A stretch of 45,123 nucleotides of DNA from Bradyrhizobium semiaridum (GCF_020329505.1 NZ_JAGKJJ010000038.1:1-45123), one strand, 5' to 3'. Positions 24,210-33,844 are shown, counted from the stretch's first letter. Made by a program: numbers and translations. The notes: a model not told the origin generated them from the letters alone.

Positions 24210-25601
24210 ATGCGGCCGAGATTGATGATTGCAAACGTCCTGGTGAACATCGGCAAGCGGTCGCGGACCGTGATTGGCGCCGCGTTGCTCGGCTGCTGCC
24301 TGGTGACGCCGCGGAGCGCCGTCGCCGCTGACTGCCCGAACCCCAACGCGCTCGGCACCTCGCGCACCCTCGTGGTCGATCCCCAGGAGCATCCGCGGAT
24401 CGGCACCATGCAGTACCGGGAGACGCTGCCGCTCGCCGATCATGAGGTGGTGCTGACCTTCGACGACGGACCGCTGCCGAAATACTCGAACCAGGTGCTG
24501 GCGATCCTCGCCAGCCAATGCGTCAAGGCGACCTTCTTCACCATCGGCAGCCAGGCCAACGCCAATCCCGAAGGCGTGCGCAAGCTGATCGCGGCCGGGC
24601 ACACCGTCGGCACCCATAGCCAGCACCATCCGCTGAACATGGACCGGATGCCGCTCGAGCGCGCCCGGCAGGAGATCGACGACGGCATCGTCTCGACACT
24701 GGCGGCGCTGAACGGCGACAGGAGCAAGCTGGCGCCGTTCTTCCGCATCCCCGGATTGATGCGCGCCGAGATCGTCGAGAACTATCTGGCCTCGCAGGGC
24801 ATCCAGACCTGGAGCGCGGACTTCCCGGCCGACGACTGGCGCCACATCTCCTCGCAGCGGGTCTATGAGCTCGCGATCCAGCGCATCGAGGCCAAGCGCA
24901 AGGGCATCCTGCTGCTGCACGACATCCAGCCGCGCACCGTCGCGGCGCTGCCGCGCATCCTGGCCACGCTGAAGGAGCGCGGCTATCGCATCGTCCACGT
25001 CGTGCCGGCAACGGCGGATCGCCCGGCGACGCCGACCGAGCCGCAGCAATGGTATCTGCACCCGCCATCCGAGACGGTGGCGATCACGCTCTGGCCGAGC
25101 ATTCCGAACTTCGTCTTCACGGAGACGCGGACCCTGCCGGCGCCTGTCCTTGCCGAGATGGACTGGCGTGACGCCGACCTGCTCGACCACGCGCAGCGCA
25201 CCCGCCTGCCCGCGCTTCGGCCGACGGTATGGCCGCAGCCGCGCCTGGCGCAGCTCGCAGCCGCCCCGACCTTGGCGCAGCCCGGAGCCGACGTCTTCAG
25301 GATCCCTGAAGCGCTCAGCCTGACATTGCTCGCCGCCCGATCGCTGCGCAGTCAAAGGATCGCGCAGCCCGCACCGGGCGCGGCCGCACTGCGGTCGCAG
25401 GCGCTCTCGGCCCGTCAGGCAAAGCCCCCCAGGCAGGCCGCACATCAAACGCCGGCCGCAGCGCACGGCAAGCGCCGTCCCCTGCCCCTGCATGCTGCCG
25501 AAGCGCCCGAAGCGGCGAGCGCACCGGTGCGCGTCGCCAATGTGAAGAAGCGAACGCCGCGCGCGGTTGCGTCGGCGAATGCCAAACGGGTGGCCGATTA
25601 G
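24210..25601 (+). CDS. Secreted polysaccharide deacetylase with long C-terminal extension
   Basis: A 463-residue paralogue of the preceding deacetylase. A signal peptide spans residues about 1-40 (cleavage near AVAA). NodB motifs are TFDDGP (83-88), THSQHHP (metal His at 136 and 140), FFRIPG, DFPADDW and ILLLHD. After the catalytic domain, from residue about 270, a 190-residue tail rich in Ala, Pro, Arg and Gln continues, including a basic end (KKRTPRAVASANAKRVAD), which could bind an acidic polymer or the cell wall. This tail is absent from the paralogue. Motif 3 has Gly-Leu in place of Tyr. The ATG at 24210 is 80 bases after the first gene, so they are probably co-transcribed. Confidence 0.9.
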   Translation: MRPRLMIANVLVNIGKRSRTVIGAALLGCCLVTPRSAVAADCPNPNALGTSRTLVVDPQEHPRIGTMQYRETLPLADHEVVLTFDDGPLPKYSNQVLAILASQCVKATFFTIGSQANANPEGVRKLIAAGHTVGTHSQHHPLNMDRMPLERARQEIDDGIVSTLAALNGDRSKLAPFFRIPGLMRAEIVENYLASQGIQTWSADFPADDWRHISSQRVYELAIQRIEAKRKGILLLHDIQPRTVAALPRILATLKERGYRIVHVVPATADRPATPTEPQQWYLHPPSETVAITLWPSIPNFVFTETRTLPAPVLAEMDWRDADLLDHAQRTRLPALRPTVWPQPRLAQLAAAPTLAQPGADVFRIPEALSLTLLAARSLRSQRIAQPAPGAAALRSQALSARQAKPPRQAAHQTPAAAHGKRRPLPLHAAEAPEAASAPVRVANVKKRTPRAVASANAKRVAD

Positions 25602-25614
25602 AGCATGCTCCGCT

Positions 25615-25989
25615 TCAATTGGTGACGATCTTGGCGATGCAGAGCAGGATCACCAGCGCCAGGAAGAACAGATCGATATACGCCTTGACCTCGCCGGCGT
25701 GCCGGAGTTCGGTGACTCCGCCGACGATCTGCTTGCGCGAGGCGGCTGAATTGGGCCCCTCTGCGGCGGTCGAGGCCAGCCGGCGCGTTTCACCTTCCAG
25801 CCGTTCGATGCGCTGGAAGAAATAGAACGAGCGCAGCGCCGAGAACGCATGCATTCCCGCATAGACCAGCATCAGGATCGCAACGGTCGCGCGCTGCGGA
25901 TATTTGTCGAGGAAGTTCAGACTGAAATAGACCAGCCCCAGGAACACGAAATTGGAGACGGCACAGTAGGCGTAGCTGAGAAACGTCAT
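25615..25989 (-). CDS. Hypothetical three-helix membrane protein (124 aa)
   Basis: A 124-residue protein with hydrophobic helices at residues about 7-27, 35-53 and 104-121. Between the second and third lies a charged segment (FQRIERLEGETRRLASTAAE) that could form a short coiled coil. GGAG is 6 bases upstream of the ATG at 25989. The frame continues upstream but without a plausible ribosome site. It converges on the second deacetylase gene with 13 bases between the stops. No family is recognised. Confidence 0.65.
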   Translation of the reverse strand: MTFLSYAYCAVSNFVFLGLVYFSLNFLDKYPQRATVAILMLVYAGMHAFSALRSFYFFQRIERLEGETRRLASTAAEGPNSAASRKQIVGGVTELRHAGEVKAYIDLFFLALVILLCIAKIVTN

Positions 25990-26539
25990 CAGGCGCTCCG
26001 GGTGGGGCTGGCTGGCGAGGGGTTGCGTGATCAAGGCAGGTACATCCGGCCGGCGACGCCGAACCGGCGGGACCATGCCATCCGCGACAATAGGTGACAG
26101 CCGTTACACGACGGCATCGATCGCAGCGCTATTCACCAAATTGCCGAGGACGAATCTGCGCCGAGGTTCGCTGCGACCCTTGGAGGGAGACAAAGACGGC
26201 AGCAAGTTCAACAGCTTGGGGCAATAACGGGGCGCCGGACCAACGTCCGCTCCTACTAATTCCTTGCGCAAAGCCTCTCGGCAGCGTTGCGATGTCGCTA
26301 AGAGCTCGCATCGGAATTGAGCCATGTCCTTTAAATCATATTGCGGAACAGGCGATACTGCGGAGGACGCCTCGCCTGTTCTTCCCGATGCAACGGCCAG
26401 TTATGGCCAGAGCCGGTCTCCAGTTCGTGCAGCCGTGATCTGCGATCGCTACAATGAACCGATTGGGTCGTCCCGAACTCAAGGGATTCTCGCCTAGCAC
26501 CCGCGCCCGCAGGATCACCTTTCAATCAAGAACACACGC
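25990..26539. other. 550-base intergenic stretch upstream of the YehI-LMPQ-like operon
   Basis: No credible open frame is seen on either strand. The stretch must carry the promoter of the five-gene operon. The only clear structure is a perfect 10-bp inverted repeat at 26346-26381. I cannot identify a standard promoter. Confidence 0.5.
26346..26381. promoter_or_regulatory. Perfect inverted repeat in the operon leader region
   Basis: GAACAGGCGA (26346-26355) and TCGCCTGTTC (26372-26381) are perfect reverse complements with a 16-base centre. It lies 159 bases upstream of the first gene of the DUF4132/MoxR/VWA operon. It may be an operator, a leader hairpin or a terminator of an upstream transcript. 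Its sequence alone does not decide. Confidence 0.45.
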
Positions 26540-29500
26540 ATGTTTGATTTTCTCAAATCGGTCATCGGCATCGGCAAATCGGTGAGACTGCCTGACACGG
26601 ACGCCGACAGGGCCACGGCAACTGACATCGCGACTGACCTCGGGCGGCTGGAGACGATCAGTCCGGATCTCGCACGGCGGACGATCAGTTACGTCCTGAC
26701 CGGCGAGAACAGCTCCGTGCTGCTGCAACTCGAGCAACAGGCGAATCAGGTCCAGTCCGCGCTCAGTCACCACTCATACGGGGGCAGTCCTGCGACCCAA
26801 GCCGCAGTGCAGAAGGCGGCCCTCGCCCGCAGCAATGTCCTCAAGCGGCAACATGGGCGGCAAGCCGTCTGGATCCGTCGCTATTTCGAGGTCATCACCT
26901 CGGGGCAAAAGGGGACGCGCTATGGCCTCTACGGCCATCAAGGACCGAGCCCGCTTTGGCTCCGGGGCTTCCTGTCCTACAGGATCGACCAGGCCGAGCG
27001 CACCGATCTCACCACGATCCTGAATTGGCGCGATGAGGGCGACAACGCAACGGTGCTTGCGCTGGACTTGCTCGTTCTGGAGAAGAGCAGCCCGTACTAT
27101 TTCCACAATTACGACGTCGGATCGAAGTTTGACTTCAAGACCGCCTTGCCCGCCGAGAAGCCGGCGGTCATTGCCGCATTCGAAAAATACGATCGCCCGG
27201 CGCAAGCCACCGTCATCCAGATCCTGAAGCAGTTCGATCTGATCCGGGGCGAATATTTCGACTTCGCCTATCAGCAATACCTGTCGTCCACCAGCAAGGC
27301 GGTTCGCGAGGCGGCCCAGAACGCGCTGCTGGCCGCACCACCCGAGCAACTGGCGGCAAGCGCAACGCAGACCCTGGCCGATGGCAACCCGACGGCGCGC
27401 GCGCAGGCCGCGCAGCTTCTGCCGCTGGTGATGGGCGAAGACGCGCGAGCTCTGCTCGAAAGCCATCTCGCCAAGGAGACGTCGAAGACGGTCCGCAAGA
27501 TCATCGAACTCGGCATCGGATCGGCGGTCGTCAGCGATGACGCGGCCCAGATCCCGCGCACCTTGAATGCCGACGGCGCCGAAGGCTACCTCGCCGCCGA
27601 CGGCACCGAGGTGCTGTCGCCGCCGCTCGCGCCGATGCCGGGACCGACGCGGCTGCCAGAGAGCGTCGCCGCGGGGTTTCGCGGCCTGCTCGACAAGGCC
27701 TACGGCCAGTGGCTGAAGAACTACGAAAACCAGATGGAGCGACGCGAGAAGGCGACGCCCGAGCAGCGCAAGAACTGGCACGTGCCGACCGCGCCCAAAC
27801 CAGTCGATCACGCTGTCGCCGATCGCTACTGCGCGTTCCTTGCCTCGGACGACCCGATCGATCAGGACGCAATCAAGGAGATCGGCAACGTCGCGCCGTT
27901 CGCGTCCTACAGCACCGGCGCCACCGCGGCCGATCCGCCGTTCAACGATCCGGAACTGACGCTATGGCACCTCGGCCGCGCGCGCTCGATCGAAGCGCTC
28001 GGCACCAGCAACCACTACTGGTTGACCGGAAACCTGCTGAACGGCCAGGGCGTCATCCCGGCATCGATCCATGCCCGCTTGACCAACGGCTTCGACCTGC
28101 GGACGGTCGCCGCCTTTATGCAGTCGCGCGTACCCGCGAAAACGCTGGCCGTCCACGCGCTGACTGCCGGTGTCTCCGAAGACCTGCCCCCGCAAGCGAT
28201 CTGGCCCTACCTCGCGGCTCAGTTCGACGTGCTCGACCAGGCGCTTGGCCAGGTGGCGGCAACGGATTTTCGCGACCTGCCGTCCTTGAATGCGCTCGGC
28301 CTGCTCGGCCTGTTTCCGAAGCTGCCCGCGCGCTATTTCAACACCGTGCTGACGCACGCGCTGTCATCCAAGAAGTCGCTCAACAAGCCCGCTCGCGCGC
28401 TGCTGCTCGGCATCGATGGCATCGAGCAGCGTCTGCTGCCCTTCCTGTCGGACAGCAAGCAGGATGTCCGCTCCGGCGTCGCCGACATGCTCGGCGCGAT
28501 CGGGGCCGAGGCCGCCGTCGAGCCGCTCAAGAAGGCACTCGGCAAGGAGAAATCCGAACTGGTGCGGGCCTCCCTGCTCGGCGCGCTGCGCCGTCTCAAG
28601 GTCGATATTTCGAGCTACGTCTCGCCGGAGATCCTGACCAAGGAAGCCGCGGCCGGTCTGAAGGGCAAGAAAGCCAAGGACATCGATTGGTTTCCGCTCG
28701 ACAGCCTTCCCACGCTCACCTGGGCCGGCGGCGGCGCCGTTCCGGCGGACGTTCCGCGCTGGTGGATTGCGCTCGCCGGCAAGCTCGCGCAGCCCGGCGG
28801 CAATACGCTGTTTGCGCTCTGGCTCGATGAGCTCAGTCCCGAGAGCGCCGAGGCATTCGGCCGCCACATCCTCGGCAGCTTCCTTCGCTACGACGCCACG
28901 CACTGCTCCGAAGACGAAGCCAATGCGCACGCCAAGGCCCGCGCCCAGCAGCGCTACGACCAGTATCAGGAATACGCCAGGCGCTGGAACAACGAGTTCT
29001 ACCGGTCCTACACCTATGAGAAGGCGTTCGCCGATCTGCGCGCCGAGAAGCTCGGGATCTATCTCAACAACGCCCATGCCGACCGCGGCATCCTCGGGCT
29101 CGCGGTGCGCGCCGAGGGCACCTTCGCGGTGCAGATGGTCCGCACCTACATGCGCGATCATTACAAGCGGGTCTCGCAGGTCAAGGCGCTGACCGAATAT
29201 CTCAGCGGCAACCAGTCAACGGCAGCGCTGCAGCTGCTGCTATCGATCGCCCGTCGCCATCGCACCAATTCGGTGCAGGTGCTGGCGCAAGCGCTGGTCG
29301 AGCGGATCGCCGACGAGCGGGGCTGGAGCACCGACGAACTCGCCGACCGCACCATCCCGACCGCAGGCCTCGACGAGCGCGGCATTCTCGACCTCGAGAT
29401 CGGCACCCGTCTCTATCAGGTCAAGCTTGACGAGGAAGACGTGCTCACGCTGTACAACCCGGACGGCAAGGTGGTGAAGAGCCTGCCGCAGGTCAGCGAA

Positions 29501-30313
29501 GGGCCGGACAAGGAAAGTGCCGGCGAAGCCAAGAAGGCGCTCGCCAACGCCAAGAAGGAATTGAAGCAGGTCCACGAATTCCAAGCCAAGCGGCTGTACG
29601 AAGCACTCTGCGTCGGCCGGCGCTGGCAGCCTGCCGAATGGAAGCGCTTCCTGCTCGAACACCCGATCGTCGGACGGCTGGTGCAGCGGCTGATCTGGCT
29701 CGGCCTCGACGCGGACGGCAACATCGTCGCCTCGTTCCGGCCGCTCGAGGATCTGTCACTGACCGACAGCAGCGACAACGCTGTCGATCCCGAATCTTTC
29801 GCCGGCATCCAGCTGGCGCACCGTTCGCTGCTCACAGGCGAACAGAGCGAAGCCTGGAAGCAGCACCTCGCCGACTACAAGGTCGAGCCGCTGTTCAACC
29901 AGCTCGACCGCCCGGTGCTGACGGGCGCGGCCGGAACTTCGATCGACGATCGCGCCGGCCACATCATCGAGGCCTTCAAGCTGCGCAGCGCGGCGCAGAA
30001 GCTCGGCTATGAGCGCGCCCAGGCCGAGGATGGCGGCTGGTTCACGCAATACCTCAAGCCGTTCGCGGGTGTCGGGATCAACGCCGTGATCGAGTTCACG
30101 GGATCACCGCTGCCTGAGGAAAATCGTGCCGTGGCGCTGGTCGCAGCCAAATTCGTGCGCGCGCGCAAGGGCGGCCGGTCGACCTATGGCACGCAGCTTC
30201 CGCTGAGCGACGTGCCGCCGGTGCTGCTCAGCGAGGTCTGGAACGATTTGCATCAGATCGCCACCACCGGCAGCGGATTTGCCGAGGACTGGCGCAACAA
30301 GGTGGCCTGGTAA
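26540..30313 (+). CDS. YehI/MolR-like protein with HEAT-like repeats and C-terminal DUF4132
   Basis: A 1257-residue, mostly helical protein with no signal peptide or membrane segment. HEAT-like helical repeats can be recognised at residues about 207-333 and again about 627-690 (LLPFLSDSKQDVRSGVADML followed by VEPLKKALGK). The C-terminal DUF4132-type domain covers about 1037-1254, with LGYERAQAEDGGWFTQYLK and the strand AVIEFTGSPLPEENR. E. coli YehI, of similar length, has the same layout. It heads an operon with MoxR ATPase, DUF5682, VWA and SWIM genes, in the order of E. coli yehI-L-M-P-Q. The repeats suggest a scaffold or substrate-recruiting role, which is inference. Its TAA overlaps the next start by one base. 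The ribosome site is weak. Confidence 0.88.
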   Translation: MFDFLKSVIGIGKSVRLPDTDADRATATDIATDLGRLETISPDLARRTISYVLTGENSSVLLQLEQQANQVQSALSHHSYGGSPATQAAVQKAALARSNVLKRQHGRQAVWIRRYFEVITSGQKGTRYGLYGHQGPSPLWLRGFLSYRIDQAERTDLTTILNWRDEGDNATVLALDLLVLEKSSPYYFHNYDVGSKFDFKTALPAEKPAVIAAFEKYDRPAQATVIQILKQFDLIRGEYFDFAYQQYLSSTSKAVREAAQNALLAAPPEQLAASATQTLADGNPTARAQAAQLLPLVMGEDARALLESHLAKETSKTVRKIIELGIGSAVVSDDAAQIPRTLNADGAEGYLAADGTEVLSPPLAPMPGPTRLPESVAAGFRGLLDKAYGQWLKNYENQMERREKATPEQRKNWHVPTAPKPVDHAVADRYCAFLASDDPIDQDAIKEIGNVAPFASYSTGATAADPPFNDPELTLWHLGRARSIEALGTSNHYWLTGNLLNGQGVIPASIHARLTNGFDLRTVAAFMQSRVPAKTLAVHALTAGVSEDLPPQAIWPYLAAQFDVLDQALGQVAATDFRDLPSLNALGLLGLFPKLPARYFNTVLTHALSSKKSLNKPARALLLGIDGIEQRLLPFLSDSKQDVRSGVADMLGAIGAEAAVEPLKKALGKEKSELVRASLLGALRRLKVDISSYVSPEILTKEAAAGLKGKKAKDIDWFPLDSLPTLTWAGGGAVPADVPRWWIALAGKLAQPGGNTLFALWLDELSPESAEAFGRHILGSFLRYDATHCSEDEANAHAKARAQQRYDQYQEYARRWNNEFYRSYTYEKAFADLRAEKLGIYLNNAHADRGILGLAVRAEGTFAVQMVRTYMRDHYKRVSQVKALTEYLSGNQSTAALQLLLSIARRHRTNSVQVLAQALVERIADERGWSTDELADRTIPTAGLDERGILDLEIGTRLYQVKLDEEDVLTLYNPDGKVVKSLPQVSEGPDKESAGEAKKALANAKKELKQVHEFQAKRLYEALCVGRRWQPAEWKRFLLEHPIVGRLVQRLIWLGLDADGNIVASFRPLEDLSLTDSSDNAVDPESFAGIQLAHRSLLTGEQSEAWKQHLADYKVEPLFNQLDRPVLTGAAGTSIDDRAGHIIEAFKLRSAAQKLGYERAQAEDGGWFTQYLKPFAGVGINAVIEFTGSPLPEENRAVALVAAKFVRARKGGRSTYGTQLPLSDVPPVLLSEVWNDLHQIATTGSGFAEDWRNKVAW

Positions 30314-31416
30314 TGGAACAACGAAATGCATTGCAGCTGCGCCCGAGCGCCGAAGCCCGGTTCGCGGACGAACTCGCGGCACTGAAGGCCGCCGATCAAG
30401 GCCGCCGGCCGCCGGGATGGGCGCTCTCCGCGCGCGCGGTGCGCAGCTTCATCCTCGGCGATAGCAAGCTATCCGTGCGCCGCAAATTCTACGGCGACGA
30501 TGCGCTGGTCGAACGTGCGCTGGTTGCGCTGATGAGCGAGCAAGGCCTGATGCTGGTCGGCGAGCCCGGCACCGCCAAGTCGATGCTGTCGGAATTGCTG
30601 GCGGCCGCGATCAGCGGCTCCTCGATGCTGGTGGTGCAGGGATCGACCGGCGTCACCGAGGATCACGTCCGCTACGGCTGGAACTATGCGTTGCTGATCG
30701 CCGAGGGGCCGACGCCGCGCGCGCTGGTGCCTTCCCCGGTGATGGAAGCGATGCGGCTCGGCCGCATCGTCCGCGTCGAAGAGCTGACACGATGTCCGCC
30801 GGAAATTCAGGACGTGCTGATCTCGGTGCTGTCGGAAAAGGTGATGTCGGTGCCCGAGCTCGGCGAGAGCGCCAGTGTCTACGCCGCGCCGGGCTTCTCG
30901 GTGATCGGCACCGCCAACCTGCGCGACCGCGGCGTGCACGAGATGTCGAGCGCGCTGAAGCGCCGCTTCAACTTCGAGACCGTGCTGCCGCTGACCGATC
31001 CGGCGCTGGAGACGGAGCTGATCCGTCAGGAAGTCGGCAAGCGGCTCGGACAGGCCGAGATCGCCGTCAACTTCCCCGACGAAGTCACCGATCTGCTCGT
31101 CACCACCTTCCAGGATCTGCGCCGCGGCCAGACCAAGGACAATGTGCCGCTGTCAAAGCCGTCGGCGGTGATGTCGACGGCGGAGGCCGTCAACATCGCG
31201 CATGCAGCGGCGCTCGAAGCGGCGTTCCTCGGCAATGGCGACGTCGGCGGCGCCCATATCGGGCGGCAGTTGCAGGGCGTCATCGTCAAGGACAATGCGG
31301 AGGATGTGAAGAAGGTCCGCGCCTATGTCGATCATATCGTCAAGGAGCGGGCCCGCCGCAGCAAGGTGTGGTCGGATTTTCTCGGCGCGGTGAAGGCGAT
31401 GAAGGACGAGAGCTGA
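30313..31416 (+). CDS. MoxR-family AAA+ ATPase, YehL-like
   Basis: A 367-residue AAA+ ATPase. The Walker A is GEPGTAKS (83-90), Walker B is GRIVRVEEL (150-158), where the usual Asp-Glu is Glu-Glu, sensor 1 lies in VIGTANLRDRG (N202) and the arginine finger region is ALKRRFNFE (217-218). ExxxG elements typical of MoxR proteins lie between the Walker motifs. MoxR ATPases work with VWA proteins as chaperone-like machines that insert cofactors or remodel complexes, and a VWA gene lies two genes downstream. The N-terminal 60 residues are a helical lead segment. Translation is coupled to the previous gene through a TAATG overlap. By gene order it belongs to the YehL subfamily. The natural substrate is unknown. 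Confidence 0.93.
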   Translation: MEQRNALQLRPSAEARFADELAALKAADQGRRPPGWALSARAVRSFILGDSKLSVRRKFYGDDALVERALVALMSEQGLMLVGEPGTAKSMLSELLAAAISGSSMLVVQGSTGVTEDHVRYGWNYALLIAEGPTPRALVPSPVMEAMRLGRIVRVEELTRCPPEIQDVLISVLSEKVMSVPELGESASVYAAPGFSVIGTANLRDRGVHEMSSALKRRFNFETVLPLTDPALETELIRQEVGKRLGQAEIAVNFPDEVTDLLVTTFQDLRRGQTKDNVPLSKPSAVMSTAEAVNIAHAAALEAAFLGNGDVGGAHIGRQLQGVIVKDNAEDVKKVRAYVDHIVKERARRSKVWSDFLGAVKAMKDES

Positions 31417-31426
31417 GGCTCGCGGC

Positions 31427-33844
31427 ATGACCGTACTCGATCCGGCCGCGACCGCCATCCGCCTGTTTGATAGCGAACGCGACCTGCACTTCTTCCCGAT
31501 CCGACATCACTCGCCGGCCTGCGCGCTGCATCTGCGCGAGGCGCTGCGTGCGATCCGTCCCGCCACCGTGCTGATCGAGGGACCGGTCGACTTCGAACCG
31601 CTGATCACTGAGCTGCTCGCCCCCGGCGTCGTGCCGCCGGTTGCCATGGTGGCGTTGCCTGATGGGGCCAAGAAGGGCCGCGGCGGCACCACCTACTATC
31701 CGATCTGCCGGCATTCGCCCGAATTCATCGCGATCCGAGAGGCGAGCGAGCTCGGCGCCACCGTCCGCTTCATCGATCTGCCGTCTCGCCATGCCGCGAT
31801 GCTGTCCGATCGCAGACACCGGCCGGACCAGCCGCTGCTGCCGATGCGGGAGGTGATGTTCGACCGCGGCGCCTATGTCGACGCGATGTGCGCGCGGACC
31901 GGCTTTCGCGATGGCTTTGCGTTGTGGGACGGGCTGTTCGAGGCCCGCGCACGCGGCACCGACTGGCGCGGTTTCTTCGCCAGCGTCGGCGCCTATTGCT
32001 CGGCGTTGCGCGCGGCGTCGGACCCGGATGAATTGCAGACGGACGGAACGCTGCCGCGCGAAGCCATGATGCGCGCCTGCATCCAGGACGCGATCGCAGC
32101 GCGCACCGGGCCGATCGCCGTCGTCACCGGCGGCTTTCACACGCCGGCCCTGATCGATGCGCAGGCGGAGTCGGTGCGCCCGGCCGGTGCCGCCGCGCGT
32201 TCGAATGCCTGGCTGATCCGTTACGACTTCCGCGCGCTCGACCGGTTGAACGGCTACGGCGCCGGCCTGCCGCTGCCGGGCTTTTACGAGCGCGTCTGGC
32301 AGCGTCTGATTGGAGACGGCGGCGAGACCGGAGACTCGCTGACTGAAGACATCCTGGTCGGCTTCCGTGCGCATCTGATCGAAAGCGAGCCGGCGCTGGC
32401 GTTCTCGTTCCCGACGCTGCGATCCATGGTCGAGACAGCCCGGCGTCTCGCCGAGCTGCGCGGGCTCAGCGAGCCCGGACGCACCGAGCTGTTCGACGCG
32501 TTGCAATCGTCCGCCATCAAGGAGGAGATCGAGGTCGGCGCGCATCCGTTGCTCGCCGCCTTCACGACCTATCTGCAGGGCGACCGGCTCGGCGATCTGC
32601 CGCCGGGCAGCCGGCTGCCGCCGCTGATCGAACGGGCGCGCGCGGAAGCGAGGTCGTTCGGCCTGTCGCTGGAAGACGCCGTAGCGAAGACGCGCGAGCT
32701 GGACATCTATCGCAAATCCCGCCATGGCCAGACCAGCCGGTTCCTGCACGCGATGCGACTGGTCGCGCCGCCCTTTGCCGAGCGCCTCAAGGGTCCCGAC
32801 CGGGTGCACGGCTTCCGCGCCGACATGCTGATGGAGACCTGGACCTACGCCTGGTCGCCGGCCGTCGAGGCCGCGCTGATCGAGCGGGCGGCCGACGGCG
32901 AAACCGTGCGCGATGTTGCCGCCACGATCCTGATCCGGCGCCTCGGCGATCTCGAGCGCGAAGGCCAGTGCAACAACGCCGCGGCGGCGTTCAATCTCCT
33001 CAGCATTGCCTTCGACGCCGGGATCGGCAGCGCCGCAGACACGCTGGTCGCCGCCGTCAGCACCGCCGTCGGCGCCGACACCAACCTGTTGCGGCTGACC
33101 AATGCTCTCGTCATGGGTCAGGCGCTCGACAGCCGCGCCAAGGCGATGCAGTCCGACGGCACCGTCAAGGCATTCGCCGATCTGCTCCCGCCGCTGCTCG
33201 ACAGGCTGGCGCGGCGGATCGCCGAGCTGCTGCCTGACCTTGCCGCCGTCAACGCCGACACGGTCGGCGAAGCGATCGCTTGCCTTGCGGCGCTGGCGGA
33301 GGCGATGGCCGATCCCGATCCGCCATTCCCGGCCCGGCCGTTGCGCGATGCGCTGCAGGGCCTGATGGCCGCGCAACTCGATCCGCAACTGACCGGCGCC
33401 GTCATCGCGCTGGCCGCTCTGATTGGACTGGTCGACGAGGCGGAGGCCGGCCGGCGTCTGTCGGCCGCGCTGGCCGGCGCCTTCGAGCGCCCCGGCGACG
33501 CGATCCGCACGTTGTCCGGCGTGATGGCGCTGGCGCCGCAGCTGTTCGTCAACGACAGCAGCGTCATCACGGCGATCGACAATCTGTTCGGTGCGGTCGA
33601 TGACCAGGGCTTCCTCGACCTGCTGCCGCAACTGCGTATGGCCTTCGCCGAGCTCTCGCCGCAGGAGACCGACAAGGTCGCCGCGATCGTCGCGGCCGCA
33701 CACGGCGCCGGCGAGGACGACATCGCGCTGCTGCAGCAGGTGCCGGATGCGCGCGTACTGACGGATCATCTGGCGCTCAGCGAACGCCTGCGCGGCCAAT
33801 GGCAGGCCGACGGCCTCGCCGCCTGGCTGGGGCCTGCGCCATGA
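31427..33844 (+). CDS. YehM-like DUF5682 protein
   Basis: An 805-residue cytosolic protein. The N-terminal third carries the DUF5682 motifs RHHSPAC (26-32), VLIEGPVDF (48-56) and, near residue 235, TGGFHTPAL, a pattern reminiscent of the EreA/ChaN/TraB-like enzyme group, in which a Glu and His residues from separate strands make the active site. Enzymatic activity is therefore possible but unproven. The remainder is helical, with Ala/Leu-rich repeats and GDLPPGSRLPPLIERARAEA in the middle. It starts 10 bases after the MoxR gene and its TGA overlaps the start of the VWA gene (ATGA), so production is coupled to both. The E. coli equivalent is YehM (about 760 residues). Confidence 0.86.
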   Translation: MTVLDPAATAIRLFDSERDLHFFPIRHHSPACALHLREALRAIRPATVLIEGPVDFEPLITELLAPGVVPPVAMVALPDGAKKGRGGTTYYPICRHSPEFIAIREASELGATVRFIDLPSRHAAMLSDRRHRPDQPLLPMREVMFDRGAYVDAMCARTGFRDGFALWDGLFEARARGTDWRGFFASVGAYCSALRAASDPDELQTDGTLPREAMMRACIQDAIAARTGPIAVVTGGFHTPALIDAQAESVRPAGAAARSNAWLIRYDFRALDRLNGYGAGLPLPGFYERVWQRLIGDGGETGDSLTEDILVGFRAHLIESEPALAFSFPTLRSMVETARRLAELRGLSEPGRTELFDALQSSAIKEEIEVGAHPLLAAFTTYLQGDRLGDLPPGSRLPPLIERARAEARSFGLSLEDAVAKTRELDIYRKSRHGQTSRFLHAMRLVAPPFAERLKGPDRVHGFRADMLMETWTYAWSPAVEAALIERAADGETVRDVAATILIRRLGDLEREGQCNNAAAAFNLLSIAFDAGIGSAADTLVAAVSTAVGADTNLLRLTNALVMGQALDSRAKAMQSDGTVKAFADLLPPLLDRLARRIAELLPDLAAVNADTVGEAIACLAALAEAMADPDPPFPARPLRDALQGLMAAQLDPQLTGAVIALAALIGLVDEAEAGRRLSAALAGAFERPGDAIRTLSGVMALAPQLFVNDSSVITAIDNLFGAVDDQGFLDLLPQLRMAFAELSPQETDKVAAIVAAAHGAGEDDIALLQQVPDARVLTDHLALSERLRGQWQADGLAAWLGPAP

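Noticed and set aside
31340..33799. An 819-codon open frame on the minus strand opposite the DUF5682 gene
   Set aside because: It is the antisense shadow of a gene with family motifs, and its composition (Arg/Gln/Gly/His-rich) is typical of such shadows.
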